Assembly: GCA_021383565.1 (NCBI GenBank)
Contig: CP079699.1
Coordinates: forward strand, 1,302,001-1,366,000
Direction: 5' to 3'
From: Levilactobacillus brevis
GTDB taxonomy: Bacteria > Bacillota > Bacilli > Lactobacillales > Lactobacillaceae
DNA length: 64,000 bases
The position numbers and the translations under genes were made by a program. Under the pieces are notes generated by a model that saw only the letters and a program-made list of their open reading frames with translations, ran no database searches and was not told the origin of the DNA. Positions 21,996 through 31,301 of the stretch are shown here, one piece after another (the first letter of the stretch is position 1; the number at the start of each line of letters is the position of its first letter).

Positions 21996-22595
21996 TTACT
22001 TCTTCAGGGCAACGCCAAATAAAATTAACCGCACCAGCGCCAGCGTCTGCTCGTGCTGGGAGGCGTCGGCCGGACCCACGTGGTGGAAGGTATTAAACAG
22101 CGGGCTCAGACTGGTCAGATAGAAGGACGCGGCATCCTGGGCCTGGACGCCCGCTTGTAAGCTCACGACACCGGTCTCAAAGAAGCTGGTCAAGGGCATC
22201 AGGTAGTCTTGCATGAAGACCATCCCCAATTGCCGCTTATTCTCCGGCTTGAGGAACTTAAAGCTCCCGTGAATCACCGTAAACACGTCTCGGGGATGGG
22301 CCGCGGTCAACACCTCGGTAACGGCCGTCAGGGCATCCACGGGGTCGGCATCCGGCTGGATTTGACTCACGACAGTGGTAATCCCCGCCTTAATCTCGGC
22401 CCCCACCGTCTTAATGACTTCGAGGAAGATGACCTCCTTATCACTAAAATGATGATACAACGCCGGCTGCGTGATGCCGACTTGCTTGGCAATTTCACGA
22501 GTCGAAGTGGCTTGATATCCCTGCGCCAGGAACTGTTCCCGTGCGGCTTTTAAGATCGCCGCATGCGTCTGGGTCAACTGTTCTTCTCTCTTCAT
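21996..22595 (-). CDS. TetR/AcrR family transcriptional regulator
   Basis: The 199-residue protein has a TetR N-terminal helix-turn-helix (residues about 10-55, with TSTREIAKQVGITQPALYHHFSDKE as recognition region) and a helical ligand-binding C-terminal part. The ligand and targets cannot be named. It has no adjacent transporter: downstream is the rpoB promoter, upstream a 388-bp gap. That gap (22596-22983) holds the clpC terminator and no gene I can support. Confidence 0.85.
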   Translation of the reverse strand: MKREEQLTQTHAAILKAAREQFLAQGYQATSTREIAKQVGITQPALYHHFSDKEVIFLEVIKTVGAEIKAGITTVVSQIQPDADPVDALTAVTEVLTAAHPRDVFTVIHGSFKFLKPENKRQLGMVFMQDYLMPLTSFFETGVVSLQAGVQAQDAASFYLTSLSPLFNTFHHVGPADASQHEQTLALVRLILFGVALKK

Positions 22596-22930
22596 GAGCG
22601 GGCCTGCTTCCTTTCTGTGGTTATTTATTGCTGGACACTGGTTATAGCTTACCGGTTAAACATTCAGCCTAACCAATATACCATAATTTTATTCAAGGGT
22701 TGCGCATTAATCGTGCTGACGGCAAAGGTCGCTTCACTCCTAGCTGATAATGACAGTACAATCGTCATTTTAGCCCGTTATCCCAGCCACGCTGTGTCAC
22801 CAGCAGAATTTCATAGTCGCCGTCACAGCGCCCAATATCAACCCTCTTATAACGCTACATAAAGTGTACCACAGTCATTTATCACCAGCTAGGTCAATGC
22901 ACTTAAATAATGGTTAAGTTCACGACCCGT

Positions 22931-22972
22931 CAAAAATAGCGGTGCCTCCCCGTTAGGAGAAACACCGCTACG
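22931..22972 (-). terminator. Terminator after clpC
   Basis: The minus strand has TAGCGGTGTTTCTCC paired with GGGGAGGCACCGCTA around TAAC, followed by TTTTT. It lies just downstream of the clpC stop. Confidence 0.85.
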
Positions 22973-22983
22973 CTTAATCTCTT

Positions 22984-25476
22984 TTAGTGGCTCGCGACCG
23001 CCGTTGGCTTCTTGGTCTTCGTCGGCGTCTTCACGTTTACCGTGATTTCACCGTGCGTCGCCCCAATCGTCACTTGATCGTGTGGCTTAACCTCGCCGTT
23101 TAGCAAGGACTCACTCAGCTTATCTTCAACCTGCGTCTGCAATGCCCGCCGAATTGGCCGAGCACCGTACTCAGGGTCAAAGCCCGCCTTTGCCACCACT
23201 TCAATTGCGGCCGGCGTAATCTTCAACTTGATATTCTGCTCAGCCACCCGGTCGACGATGTGCTTAGCCATCAACTTCACGATTTCGTGGAGTTCATCCT
23301 TCTTCAAGGAGTGGAAGATGACCGTTTCATCAATCCGGTTCAGAAATTCTGGCCGGAAGGATTGCTTCAAGGTCTCCCGAATCGTCTGTGACATCGCTTG
23401 GTAACTGTTGGCTAAGTCTTCGGCACCGAACCCAACGGTCTTTTCATCCCGCAGTTTCGTTGCCCCCAGGTTAGAGGTCATGATCAGAATGGTATTTCTG
23501 AAGTCAACCTTCCGTCCCTTGGAATCCGTCAGGTAACCATCGTCTAAAACCTGCAGCAAAATGTTAAAGACATCTGGATGGGCCTTTTCAACTTCATCGA
23601 AGAGGACCACGGAGTATGGCTTCTGCCGAACCTTTTCGGTCAACTGGCCACCCTCGTCGTACCCGACGTAGCCTGGTGCAGACCCGATCAATCGGCTAGT
23701 GGAGTATTTTTCCATGTACTCACTCATGTCGACACGGATCATGTTGTCTTCGGACCCAAACATCGCTTCGGCCAAGGCCTTAGCTAATTCGGTCTTCCCG
23801 ACACCGGTTGGTCCCAAGAACATGAAGGAGCCAATTGGTCGGTTCGGATCTTTCAGACCCGACCGCGCCCGCCGGATGGCCCGAGCGACCGCCGAAACGG
23901 CTTCCTTCTGGCCAATGACCCGCTTGTGCAGGATCTTCTCCAGGTTAACCAGCCGTTCGGCATCGGTCTGCTTCAGTTGGGTAACGGGAACGCCCGTCCA
24001 CTCAGCAACCACATCGGCCACATCTTCACCGGTAACGTCGGTCGTGTATTGACGCTCTGGCGTTGCCGCAGCGGCCGCCTTGGCTTCACGCGCCTCGACC
24101 TTCTGCCGCAAGGCCATTTCCTTTGTCCGCAGCTTAGCGGCCTGTTCGAAGTCCTGCTGTTCAATGGCCGCTTCCTTCTCGTCGGCTAAGTCGGACAATT
24201 CCTTGGCCTGCTTGCTGGCTGGCGTTGGCTTGTCCATTTGGTCGATCCGAACCTTCGCCGCCGCTTCATCCATCAGGTCAATCGCCTTATCCGGCAAGAA
24301 CCGGTCGCTGATGTAACGCGTGGACAACTTAACGGCTTGTTCTAGCGCATCATCTGTGATGTTGACGTGGTGGTGGTCTTCATAGCGTGACCGCAAGCCC
24401 TTCAGGATTTCCAAGGCTTCCGCACTCGTCGGTTCATCGACTTGGACCGTCGCGAACCGCCGTTCCAACGCGGCATCGGATTCGATGTACTTCTGGTATT
24501 CGTCCAGCGTCGTGGCCCCAATGGTTTGGAGTTCGCCCCGGGCTAAAGCAGGCTTCAAGATGTTCGATGCATCAATCGCCCCTTCAGCACCACCGGCACC
24601 AATCAAGGTGTGAAGTTCATCGATAAACAGGATAACTTGGCCATCGTTGTAAATCTCTTCGATAACTTTCTTCAACCGGTCTTCAAATTCACCACGGTAC
24701 TTGGTGCCGGCCACTAAGGACCCCATGTCCAGCATCATCAGCCGTTTGTTTTGCATGTCTTCTGGGACATCGCCGGCCACGATCCGTTGGGCCAAACCCT
24801 CGGCGATCGCCGTCTTCCCAACACCGGGTTCCCCAATCAAGACAGGGTTGTTCTTGGTCCGCCGACTCAAAATCTGAATGACCCGCTTTACCTCTTTGTC
24901 ACGGCCAACGGTTGGGTCCATCCGGCCTTCCTTAGCGGATTGGGTCAAGTCGCGTGCCAGAGAGTCCAGCGTTGGCGTTCCGCCCTGTGGTGCCCGCCGG
25001 TTACGGTTATCGTTCCGGCGTTTAGGCGTATCGGTAATCCCTAACTTGCGAAGCACCACCTTGTGGGCGTCCGTCAGTTGAACGTTTAAATTCTTCAAAA
25101 TCCGTGAAGATAAGATTGTTTCGTCACTCAACAACGCCAATAATAAGTGTTCCGTCCCAATCTTCGTTGCGCCTAAGCGTTTCGCTTCGTCACCGGCCAG
25201 GGCCAACATGGATTTGGCCTTCGGCGAGTATGGCAAGTAACTATCTTTATCGGTGTTCGCCAGCGTACCGTAGCCCGTGAAGCGCTCGATCTCTTCGCGA
25301 ACATCATCGTCGGTCACTGAGAACTGTTGGAGAACCTTGTTGGCAATGCCATTTTTTTCAATGGTAAGGGCCAGCAGCAAGTGTTCCGTCCCCACTGCTT
25401 GGTGCTTGAAGTACTTTGCTTGTTCCTGTGCCAAGACGAGGACGCTCTTAGCGCTTGGTGTAAATAAATTATCCAT
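22984..25476 (-). CDS. clpC: ATP-dependent Clp protease ATPase subunit ClpC
   Basis: ClpC unfolds proteins and feeds them to ClpP, usually with an adaptor such as MecA. The 830-residue protein has the N-terminal Clp repeat domain (1-150), first AAA+ module with [13 protein letters not shown] near residue 213, a UVR motif within the middle region ([20 protein letters not shown], about 440-460), and a second AAA+ module with [13 protein letters not shown] near 555. It is 17 bp after ctsR and shares its CtsR-controlled promoter. Confidence 0.96.
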   Translation of the reverse strand: MDNLFTPSAKSVLVLAQEQAKYFKHQAVGTEHLLLALTIEKNGIANKVLQQFSVTDDDVREEIERFTGYGTLANTDKDSYLPYSPKAKSMLALAGDEAKRLGATKIGTEHLLLALLSDETILSSRILKNLNVQLTDAHKVVLRKLGITDTPKRRNDNRNRRAPQGGTPTLDSLARDLTQSAKEGRMDPTVGRDKEVKRVIQILSRRTKNNPVLIGEPGVGKTAIAEGLAQRIVAGDVPEDMQNKRLMMLDMGSLVAGTKYRGEFEDRLKKVIEEIYNDGQVILFIDELHTLIGAGGAEGAIDASNILKPALARGELQTIGATTLDEYQKYIESDAALERRFATVQVDEPTSAEALEILKGLRSRYEDHHHVNITDDALEQAVKLSTRYISDRFLPDKAIDLMDEAAAKVRIDQMDKPTPASKQAKELSDLADEKEAAIEQQDFEQAAKLRTKEMALRQKVEAREAKAAAAATPERQYTTDVTGEDVADVVAEWTGVPVTQLKQTDAERLVNLEKILHKRVIGQKEAVSAVARAIRRARSGLKDPNRPIGSFMFLGPTGVGKTELAKALAEAMFGSEDNMIRVDMSEYMEKYSTSRLIGSAPGYVGYDEGGQLTEKVRQKPYSVVLFDEVEKAHPDVFNILLQVLDDGYLTDSKGRKVDFRNTILIMTSNLGATKLRDEKTVGFGAEDLANSYQAMSQTIRETLKQSFRPEFLNRIDETVIFHSLKKDELHEIVKLMAKHIVDRVAEQNIKLKITPAAIEVVAKAGFDPEYGARPIRRALQTQVEDKLSESLLNGEVKPHDQVTIGATHGEITVNVKTPTKTKKPTAVASH

Positions 25477-25493
25477 TGCAGCTCCTCACTTTC

Positions 25494-25961
25494 TTAACTC
25501 TCATAGCGTAGGTGATTCAAAATAGAAATTAAAATCTGCGCGCGAATCTGCTCATCGGCTTGCCGGTCACCCGTGTTGATGGCATCCTTGTTAATCGCCG
25601 CGAGAATAATATTGGCCTCGCTTCGATTAATTGCCCCGGCCTCAAACAGGCTTCGAACCACGGATAAACTATCGTGACGCGAAATCTGGTCGCCAACTGC
25701 CGTCACCAGCGAATCAATAAAATCTAAGTTATCCAGTAACTTGACCTTTTCAATTCGAATATAACCGCCACCACCGCGTTTACTCTGAACCACGTACCCG
25801 TCTTGAATCGTAAACCGGGTCTTAATCACGTAATTAATCTGCGATGGCACGACGTTAAACTGATTGGCAATTTCCGCTCGACGGATCTCCACCTGCTGGG
25901 ATTCAGCCAAAATCTGCTTCAGGTAAGATTCAATAATATCCGAAATATTTTGATTCTCCAT
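25494..25961 (-). CDS. ctsR: Transcriptional repressor CtsR
   Basis: CtsR represses class III heat-shock genes (clp genes) and loses binding at high temperature. The 155-residue protein has the N-terminal winged helix with the tetraglycine-type RGGGGYIRIEKV loop (about residues 62-73) that senses heat and contacts DNA. It is transcribed with clpC; the mcsA-mcsB genes found in Bacillus are absent, as usual in lactobacilli. Confidence 0.95.
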   Translation of the reverse strand: MENQNISDIIESYLKQILAESQQVEIRRAEIANQFNVVPSQINYVIKTRFTIQDGYVVQSKRGGGGYIRIEKVKLLDNLDFIDSLVTAVGDQISRHDSLSVVRSLFEAGAINRSEANIILAAINKDAINTGDRQADEQIRAQILISILNHLRYES

Positions 25962-25987
25962 TATCGTCCCCCCTTCAGTGCAGTGTT

Positions 25988-26035
25988 CTTGACTAATGTT
26001 GACTAATATTATACGAAATTCCAGTGAAATTGCAA
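25988..26035 (-). promoter_or_regulatory. ctsR-clpC promoter with CtsR box
   Basis: On the minus strand TTGCAA (26030-26035), a 16-bp spacer and TATAAT (26008-26013) are followed at once by the direct heptads AGTCAAC-ATT-AGTCAAG (25988-26004). That matches the CtsR consensus GGTCAAA-NAN-RGTCAAA with one altered base per half or so. The box covers the expected transcription start, which fits autorepression. The stretch 26036-26188 shows nothing else. Confidence 0.82.
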
Positions 26036-26188
26036 CGGATTAGACCGCTGATTGGCGAGAAGTTTTGTTTTCTTAACAACGAACCGATTTGGTGCGTGGA
26101 CCGGCAACACAATCCACCAGTCCAAATACCCGCGCACTGCCCAACTCATCGTCACAATTTTGGCAGAAGTTCTAGTAATCTATGGTAA

Positions 26189-26236
26189 CAAAAAAACGGC
26201 TCGCTTCCAAACAATCTGTATGGAAGTTGCCGTTTC
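26189..26236 (-). terminator. Terminator of the tRNA operon
   Basis: On the minus strand AACGGC-AA-CTTCCA pairs with TGGAAG-CGA-GCCGTT, followed by TTTTTTTG. It lies about 30 bp after the last tRNA. Confidence 0.8.
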
Positions 26237-26268
26237 TATCATTATATATGTATTCGGGAATAAAAAAA

Positions 26269-26342
26269 TCGGGAAGACAAGATTTGAACTTGCGACCCCC
26301 ACGTCCCGAACGTGGTGCTCTACCAAGCTGAGCTACTTCCCG
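26269..26342 (-). tRNA. tRNA-Pro (anticodon CGG)
   Basis: The cloverleaf closes with acceptor CGGGAAG/CTTCCCG, anticodon stem CCACG/CGTGG and loop TTCGGGA, so the anticodon is CGG. The T-arm CAAG/CTTG is fully paired, but the loop reads TTCAAAT instead of TTCGAAT. CCA is not encoded. It is closely related to the neighbouring tRNA-Pro. Confidence 0.92.
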
Positions 26343-26379
26343 AGGAAAGCTCACTGACCCACTAATCACGTCAGTCAAA

Positions 26380-26453
26380 TCGGGAAGACAGGATTCGAAC
26401 CTGCGACCCCCTGGTCCCAAACCAGGTGCTCTACCAAGCTGAGCTACTTCCCG
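26380..26453 (-). tRNA. tRNA-Pro (anticodon TGG)
   Basis: Acceptor CGGGAAG/CTTCCCG, anticodon stem CCTGG/CCAGG with loop TTTGGGA (TGG), T-arm CAGG/CCTG with the standard TTCGAAT loop. CCA is not encoded. Confidence 0.95.
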
Positions 26454-26488
26454 AAAAATTGCTTACAATGGCTTATAAGCAACAAAAA

Positions 26489-26562
26489 TGCACCCAGTAG
26501 GAGTCGAACCTACAACCTTCTGATTCGTAGTCAGACACTCTATCCAATTGCGCTATGGGTGC
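26489..26562 (-). tRNA. tRNA-Arg (anticodon ACG)
   Basis: Acceptor GCACCCA/TGGGTGC, anticodon stem TCTGA/TCAGA with loop CTACGAA (ACG, expected to be read as ICG after editing). Discriminator A. Confidence 0.95.
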
Positions 26563-26582
26563 ATAATTATTATTAAGTTAAA

Positions 26583-26668
26583 TGCCGAGGACCGGGATCG
26601 AACCGGTACGGTCATCACTGACCGCAGGATTTTAAGTCCTGTGCGTCTGCCAATTCCGCCACCCCGGC
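26583..26668 (-). tRNA. tRNA-Leu (anticodon TAA)
   Basis: Class II tRNA of 86 nt with a long variable arm (GCGGTCAGTGATGACCGT). Acceptor GCCGGGG/CCTCGGC; anticodon stem CAGGA/TCCTG with loop CTTAAAA (TAA). Confidence 0.95.
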
Positions 26669-26679
26669 AAAAGGGCAAA

Positions 26680-26751
26680 AGCGGAAGACGGGATTCGAAC
26701 CCGCGACCCCCACCATGGCAAGGTGATGTTCTACCACTGAACTACTTCCGC
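26680..26751 (-). tRNA. tRNA-Gly (anticodon GCC)
   Basis: Acceptor GCGGAAG/CTTCCGC with discriminator T, anticodon stem TCACC/GGTGG with loop TTGCCAT (GCC). Confidence 0.95.
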
Positions 26752-26778
26752 AAATTGGCTATTATATTAATGGTACCA

Positions 26779-26851
26779 TGCCGACTAGAGGATTCGAACC
26801 TCCGACCTCCTCATTACTAGTGAGATGCTCTGCCAACTGAGCTAAGTCGGC
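26779..26851 (-). tRNA. tRNA-Thr (anticodon AGT)
   Basis: Acceptor GCCGACT/AGTCGGC, anticodon stem TCTCA/TGAGG with loop CTAGTAA (AGT). An A at position 34 for Thr is common in Lactobacillales. Confidence 0.93.
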
Positions 26852-26888
26852 AAAATATTGTTTGAAATATTTTGCTATATTTGGTTAA

Positions 26889-26970
26889 TGCAGGTGAAGG
26901 GACTCGAACCCCCACGTCATAAGACACTAGAACCTAAATCTAGCGCGTCTGCCAGTTCCGCCACACCTGC
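26889..26970 (-). tRNA. tRNA-Leu (anticodon TAG)
   Basis: Class II tRNA of 82 nt. Acceptor GCAGGTG/CACCTGC, anticodon stem CTAGA/TCTAG with loop TTTAGGT (TAG), long variable arm. Confidence 0.95.
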
Positions 26971-27009
26971 AACGTTGGCGAACTAACGCCAGGAACTTTT
27001 GGGTTCCGA

Positions 27010-27082
27010 TGGAGGATACAGGGCTCGAACCTGTGACCCTCTGCTTGTAAGGCAGACGCTCTCCCAACTGAGCTAATCCTCC
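27010..27082 (-). tRNA. tRNA-Val (anticodon TAC)
   Basis: Acceptor GGAGGAT/ATCCTCC, anticodon stem TCTGC/GCAGA with loop CTTACAA (TAC). It is the first gene of the cluster, 46 bp from the proximal promoter -10. The order Val-Leu-Thr-Gly-Leu-Arg-Pro-Pro resembles the tRNA string found after rrn operons in lactobacilli, but no rRNA is in the window. Confidence 0.95.
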
Positions 27083-27128
27083 ATATTCTTCGAAGCAAGT
27101 CAACAAGCTCGCTCGAAACAACTATTAT

Positions 27129-27157
27129 AATTTACCATGCTCAGCGAAGCTTGTCAA
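27129..27157 (-). promoter_or_regulatory. Proximal promoter of the tRNA operon
   Basis: On the minus strand TTGACA (27152-27157) and TAAATT (27129-27134) are 17 bp apart. Upstream is very A+T-rich, as for stable-RNA promoters. Confidence 0.65.
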
Positions 27158-27369
27158 CAACAATTTCGAATTATTTTGAATAAATATTCGTTAGCTGAAT
27201 AACTACTCGCTTAACAACAAGTAATATTGTATCTCATCTTTCGAAGAAAAGCTACTCTTTTTTGCATTTTCTTGCAAAATTTTGAATCAACCAAATTCCA
27301 AGAAAGATTGTCGGTACACGCCTGCGCCGGAACTTGTCAACACCGGTCGAATTAACCAACAGAAACTAT

Positions 27370-27397
27370 TTTATACGAAGTCCCTACCCCTCGTCAA
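27370..27397 (-). promoter_or_regulatory. Possible distal promoter of the tRNA operon
   Basis: On the minus strand TTGACG (27392-27397) and TATAAA (27370-27375) are 16 bp apart, about 290 bp before tRNA-Val. A further TTGACA at about 27333-27338 has no good -10. Otherwise the A+T-rich 27158-27500 stretch holds no gene. Confidence 0.45.
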
Positions 27398-27502
27398 CAA
27401 AAAATTGCAAAAATACTCAAAAAGTTTATTCATCCCGATTTAACTACTAAGCTTCAGCTAGCCCTCGCCGGCAATTTGTTTATCTATATTGTCCAGTCAA
27501 TC

Positions 27503-27538
27503 CAAAAAGGCTCCACCGACAATTCAATCGATGGAACC
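27503..27538 (-). terminator. Terminator after serS
   Basis: An 11-bp stem with G-U pairs (GGTTCCATCGA/TCGGTGGAGCC) is followed by TTTTT on the minus strand, 70 bp after the serS stop. Confidence 0.8.
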
Positions 27539-27608
27539 CTCTACTCAATGTTTTAGTTTGTCCAACCAGTCGCCTATGGCTGGCACTATATTTACTCGGT
27601 CAATTGAC

Positions 27609-28880
27609 CTATTTGGTGATCTTCGTGACGCCGCCCATATAAGGAACCAGAACTTCTGGAATCGTTACGGTACCATCGGCGTTTTGGTAGTTTTCCAAAA
27701 TAGCGGCCACGGTCCGACCTACGGCTAAGCCAGAACCGTTCAGCGCGTGGACGTATTGCAGCTTGCCGTTGTCATCCCGGTATTGGATGTGGGCCCGCCG
27801 AGCTTGGAAGTCCGTGGTGTTGGAGCAGCTTGAAATTTCCCGGTACATGTTTTGTTCTGGGAACCAGACTTCCAAATCATGGGTCATAGCGGCCGTGAAG
27901 CTCATGTCGCTAGTGGTCAACGTAATCACGTGGTAAGCCAAGCCTAACTTCTGTAAGAGGCTCTCAGCGTGCTTGGTTAAGGATTCCAATTCATCCCATG
28001 AGTTTTCTGGCTTACAGAACTTCACCATTTCAACCTTATTGAATTGGTGCAACCGAATCAGTCCCCGGGTGTCACGACCGGCACTCCCAGCTTCTGACCG
28101 GAAGGCAGGCGTCAACGCCGTGAACCAGACTGGCAGGTCGGCTTCGGGAATGACTTCGTCGCGGTAATAGTTGACCAAAGGAACTTCGGCCGTGGGAATC
28201 AAGGTCATGTCTTCATCCCGCAGTTGGTAAACGTCCTGCTTAAACTTAGGGAATTGACCAGTCCCGTACATGGAGTCATCGTTGACAATGTAAGGGGGTA
28301 AGACTTCCTTGAAGCCCGCCTTGGTGTTTTCATCCAAGAAGAAGTTGTAGACGGCCCGTTCCAGACGTGCGCCTAAGCCCAAGTAATAGAGGTAACGGCT
28401 ACCGGAAACCTTGGCCCCTGCTTCAAAATCCAGAATACCGAGGTCTTCACCCAATTCGTAGTGGGCCTTAGGCGTGAAGTCCATGTTGGGCTTTTCGCCC
28501 CACTTGCGGATTTCCACACTACCGTCTTCCGTCAGACCAACGGGGACGTTGTCATTGGGAATGTTTGGCAGGTGGGCAGCGGCGTCTTGGACTTGGTCCT
28601 TTAACGTGTCCAGATCGGCATCCAGCTTCTTGATGTCCCCACTGACTTGACGCATTTCGGTAATCTTATCGTTAGCGTCTTGCTTGTTGCGCTTGAGTTG
28701 TGAAATCTCATCGGAAACCGTGTTCCGTTGGGCCTTCATCGTCTCACTCTTAACGATCAGGTCTCGCCGCTTGGCATCCAAGGCCAACAGGTCGTCGATA
28801 TCGGCAGGGTCGACACCCCGCGTAGCCAACTTTTCTTTAATGAAGTCTGGTTCTTGACGAATTAATTTTAAATCTAACAT
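27609..28880 (-). CDS. serS: Seryl-tRNA synthetase
   Basis: This class II synthetase charges tRNA-Ser. The 423-residue protein has the N-terminal antiparallel coiled-coil arm (about residues 30-105), motif 2 around [15 protein letters not shown] near residue 255 and motif 3 [17 protein letters not shown] near 380. The start is the ATG at 28880 ([11 protein letters not shown]). The frame is open further upstream into the T-box terminator, which is not coding. Confidence 0.97.
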   Translation of the reverse strand: MLDLKLIRQEPDFIKEKLATRGVDPADIDDLLALDAKRRDLIVKSETMKAQRNTVSDEISQLKRNKQDANDKITEMRQVSGDIKKLDADLDTLKDQVQDAAAHLPNIPNDNVPVGLTEDGSVEIRKWGEKPNMDFTPKAHYELGEDLGILDFEAGAKVSGSRYLYYLGLGARLERAVYNFFLDENTKAGFKEVLPPYIVNDDSMYGTGQFPKFKQDVYQLRDEDMTLIPTAEVPLVNYYRDEVIPEADLPVWFTALTPAFRSEAGSAGRDTRGLIRLHQFNKVEMVKFCKPENSWDELESLTKHAESLLQKLGLAYHVITLTTSDMSFTAAMTHDLEVWFPEQNMYREISSCSNTTDFQARRAHIQYRDDNGKLQYVHALNGSGLAVGRTVAAILENYQNADGTVTIPEVLVPYMGGVTKITK

Positions 28881-28912
28881 CTGCTTACTCCCTTCGATTT
28901 TCCGGATGATAC

Positions 28913-29130
28913 AAAAAAGGCCTCCGTCACATGGGACGAAGACCTTCGCGGTACCACCCAAGTTCATGACTGCAATCTTCAGCCATACCCTTGAACATGA
29001 TAACGGTCTGCACCGTGCGGCATTACCCGCCCACTTTAGTTTGTGCTGGAATGTTCGACGTCGCGGTTTGCAGCTTTCCCCGCTTCTCTGGCCGTCTACT
29101 GGATAGGCACCTCGTGTTTTTGATTACGCT
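28913..29130 (-). promoter_or_regulatory. Ser T-box leader controlling serS
   Basis: Uncharged tRNA-Ser is expected to stabilise the antiterminator. The T-box core GGGTGGTACCGCG is at about 28947-28959, and the terminator AAGGTCTTCGTC/GACGGAGGCCTT plus TTTTTT at 28913-28946. Upstream is a stem I with the AGAGAAG motif. Its basal stem GGTGC/GCAC is directly preceded on the 3' side by TCC-A, so the specifier codon is most likely UCC (29048-29050), a serine codon. Confidence 0.92.
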
Positions 29131-29131
29131 T

Positions 29132-29160
29132 ATCATACCGCATTTTGTTGGCGATGACAA
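29132..29160 (-). promoter_or_regulatory. Promoter of the serS T-box transcript
   Basis: On the minus strand TTGTCA (29155-29160) and TATGAT (29132-29137) are 17 bp apart, just upstream of the T-box stem I. Confidence 0.7.
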
Positions 29161-29229
29161 TTGCAAAGCAAAAGTTTAAACCAGCAAATTAGGTAAATCA
29201 GTGTCTACGACTGTCAGCTGTGAAAAGAT

Positions 29230-29465
29230 TAAAGCCATTAAATTGATCATCGTCATCCACCTGCGGTTGCCAGAGATTCCGGCGCTGTGGGGACTGCCTG
29301 CGGCCTAAGAAGCGGTCCTCCGGCTCGGTTTGAAGCCTAGCAAAGTTCGCCAGTCTCCAAACACGTCCCGCGCTGTAAGCTGACTCAGGACGTCAGCTAA
29401 CACCGCTGTCTCGGCTGCCTACATCTCTGGCTACCTCCGGTTACACAAGTGGCCTCCACTAAATG
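29230..29465 (-). repeat. Dispersed repeat, block 2, copy A
   Basis: Read on the minus strand, this stretch closely matches 36029-36238, including GTAACCGGAGG, GACAGCGGTGTTA, CAGCTTACAGCGCGGGACG, GGCTTCAAACCGAGCCG and CACAGCGCCGGAATCTCTG. It lies next to block 1 in the same relative order as in copy B. No open frame is conserved between the copies. It contains a GCTGAC/GTCAGC hairpin that is weaker in copy B. Confidence 0.75.
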
Positions 29466-29733
29466 GGTAATGACATCGCCGAGACGGCAGTATTCAGCAG
29501 GATTGGTTGATACCCTCTCGCGTAGCCGTGAGTGAGGCAAATTTGGTCTCAGCCGTGGGATTATCTTAGCGGCATCAGCCGGTTAGATAATGGCGACTTG
29601 GAAACGCCGATTCTGGGCGGTTCCAAGCGAGCTCCGAGACCGCTTTTCAGGCTCGGAGCGTCTGTTATGATCCCTTTGGGGTTGTCAAATGAAATAATAT
29701 AATTCATCTGACAATCAACGGAGGGAATATGAC

Positions 29734-30411
29734 ATGTCGAAGATCAAGTATAGTGCCGTGGAGAAGCTGGAGTTGATTAATGAGTTTGAAGCATCAGGTC
29801 AAACTAATATTGGCTTTGCCAGAGAACATGGTTTGGCAGACAAGGAGGCGGTCATTCGGTGGCGGGCGTTGTACAAACGAGATGGCTTTGATGGGCTTAA
29901 AGAATCTAAAGGTTGTCGCAGATACAGTGAGGTCTTTAAGCTAAGAGTCGTGTATGCTTTTTTGAACGGCGAAGGTTCACAACGAGAAGTAGCAATGAAG
30001 TATGGTTTGCGCTCAGCTACGCAGGTAAATTACTGGGTTTCCAGGTATAATAGGGACAAAACTGTGACGGCAACCCCGTCTAGAAAGCAGGTCCCAACGA
30101 TGAGCCGAAAAACTACTCTGGCAGAGCGTATTGAAGTGGTTGAGTACATTACCAAGCAGAACCACTCATATAACGAAGCAGCTGAACATTACAGCGTCTC
30201 CTACCAACAAGCCCGTTCGTGGGTGCTTAGAGCTAAGAAAGGTGGTTACAACGCCTTAGAGGATCGACGCGGACACCGTAAGCCACAACGAGAATTAACC
30301 GACTTAGATAAGGCCAATTTGCGGATTAAGCAACTAGAAGGTCAAGTCGCCGACATGGAATTACTGAAAGAATTCGTAAAAAAATTTCAAGAAATTCAGC
30401 ACAAGGGGTGA
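29734..30411 (+). CDS. IS150-type transposase subunit OrfA
   Basis: The 225-residue protein has two helix-turn-helix regions (about 20-60 and 125-175) for binding the IS ends and a C-terminal leucine-zipper-like helix (KANLRIKQLEGQVADMELL). A canonical slippery heptamer A-AAA-AAA lies at 30378-30384 in the right phase. A -1 shift there continues without a stop into orfB and would make the fused active transposase. Confidence 0.88.
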   Translation: MSKIKYSAVEKLELINEFEASGQTNIGFAREHGLADKEAVIRWRALYKRDGFDGLKESKGCRRYSEVFKLRVVYAFLNGEGSQREVAMKYGLRSATQVNYWVSRYNRDKTVTATPSRKQVPTMSRKTTLAERIEVVEYITKQNHSYNEAAEHYSVSYQQARSWVLRAKKGGYNALEDRRGHRKPQRELTDLDKANLRIKQLEGQVADMELLKEFVKKFQEIQHKG

Positions 30412-31301
30412 ATCAGCAACATCGACTGGCATATCAGGCAATCAGTGAGGTCAGTCAAGGAAAGCGAGGCGCCATTAAGACATTATTGACGCATATCGGA
30501 GTTAGTCGGCAAGCTTATAACAAGTCTTTTCATCGGCAAGAAACGCCGTGGGAGACTCAAGAGCGGCTTCTAGAAAAGCGAATCACTTATTGGTTCAATC
30601 AACATCATCAAGCAATCGGAGCTGGCAAGATCTTGTCCAATCTACAGCATGATGAACAGGTGACGTTTAAGGTAACAATCAAGCGTGTTAAACGAATTAT
30701 GCGTAACTTGAATATCAAGTGTCAGATTCGGGTTAAGAAGCGCCAACGTATCAAGGAACAGGAACAATACATTCAGGACAATGTTTTGAATCGTAACTTT
30801 AAAGTCGCCGGTCCCAACCAGGTTTGGCTTGCGGATTCGACTGAGTTGTCTTACGGACCAAAGGGTCAATTCAAAATCCGACTGAGTGGTGTTTTAGATC
30901 TATGCGGCCGGAGACTGATCGCCTCATTTTTGAGCACTACAGAAACAGCTGTGGCAGAGATCCAGGTTTTTAAACAGGCTTTTGAACAGGCTGGCGATGT
31001 ACACCCACTGATCCATACGGACCGTGGAGCTGCTTACACCGCTAAAGCTTTCAATAACTTTCTGTCAGAACATAAAGTGATGCGCAGTATGTCCCGACCA
31101 GGAACACCTTACGACAACGCGCCAATGGAGCGTTGGTGGAATGAATTTAAAGCGCATTGGATGGAACGTCATCCAATGCCAAAAACGTATCGAGAGTTTG
31201 TGGAGCTGGTAAACGAAGGCATCCACTACTTTAATTACTTGGATCGTTCCCCAGAAAGAAACGGCCTCACCCCAGTAGAATACTGGAATGAAGCCGCTTA
31301 G
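30408..31301 (+). CDS. IS150-type transposase OrfB (DDE integrase core)
   Basis: This 297-residue protein holds the rve catalytic core. The DDE residues are D143 (LADST), D205 (HTDRG) and E241 (MERWW), with the D-35-E spacing intact, so the enzyme looks functional. The frame starts with GTG overlapping the orfA stop (GTGA), but the main product is probably the frameshifted OrfAB fusion. Confidence 0.88.
   Translation: MNQQHRLAYQAISEVSQGKRGAIKTLLTHIGVSRQAYNKSFHRQETPWETQERLLEKRITYWFNQHHQAIGAGKILSNLQHDEQVTFKVTIKRVKRIMRNLNIKCQIRVKKRQRIKEQEQYIQDNVLNRNFKVAGPNQVWLADSTELSYGPKGQFKIRLSGVLDLCGRRLIASFLSTTETAVAEIQVFKQAFEQAGDVHPLIHTDRGAAYTAKAFNNFLSEHKVMRSMSRPGTPYDNAPMERWWNEFKAHWMERHPMPKTYREFVELVNEGIHYFNYLDRSPERNGLTPVEYWNEAA

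Noticed and set aside
22563-22862. Plus-strand frame of 99 codons over the tetR start and the gap upstream
   Set aside because: It overlaps tetR, has no ribosome binding site and resembles no family.
26052-27121. Several frames of 60-100 codons across the tRNA cluster
   Set aside because: They are read through tRNA genes on both strands and carry tRNA-derived peptides such as RFELATPTSRT.
28881-28967. 29-codon N-terminal extension of SerS
   Set aside because: The frame lies in the T-box antiterminator and terminator; SerS starts MLDLKLIR.
29522-29662. Reading the repeat remnant as the outer end of the insertion sequence
   Set aside because: The same sequence occurs without the IS at 35800 and 38501, and the IS inverted repeats lie inside it.
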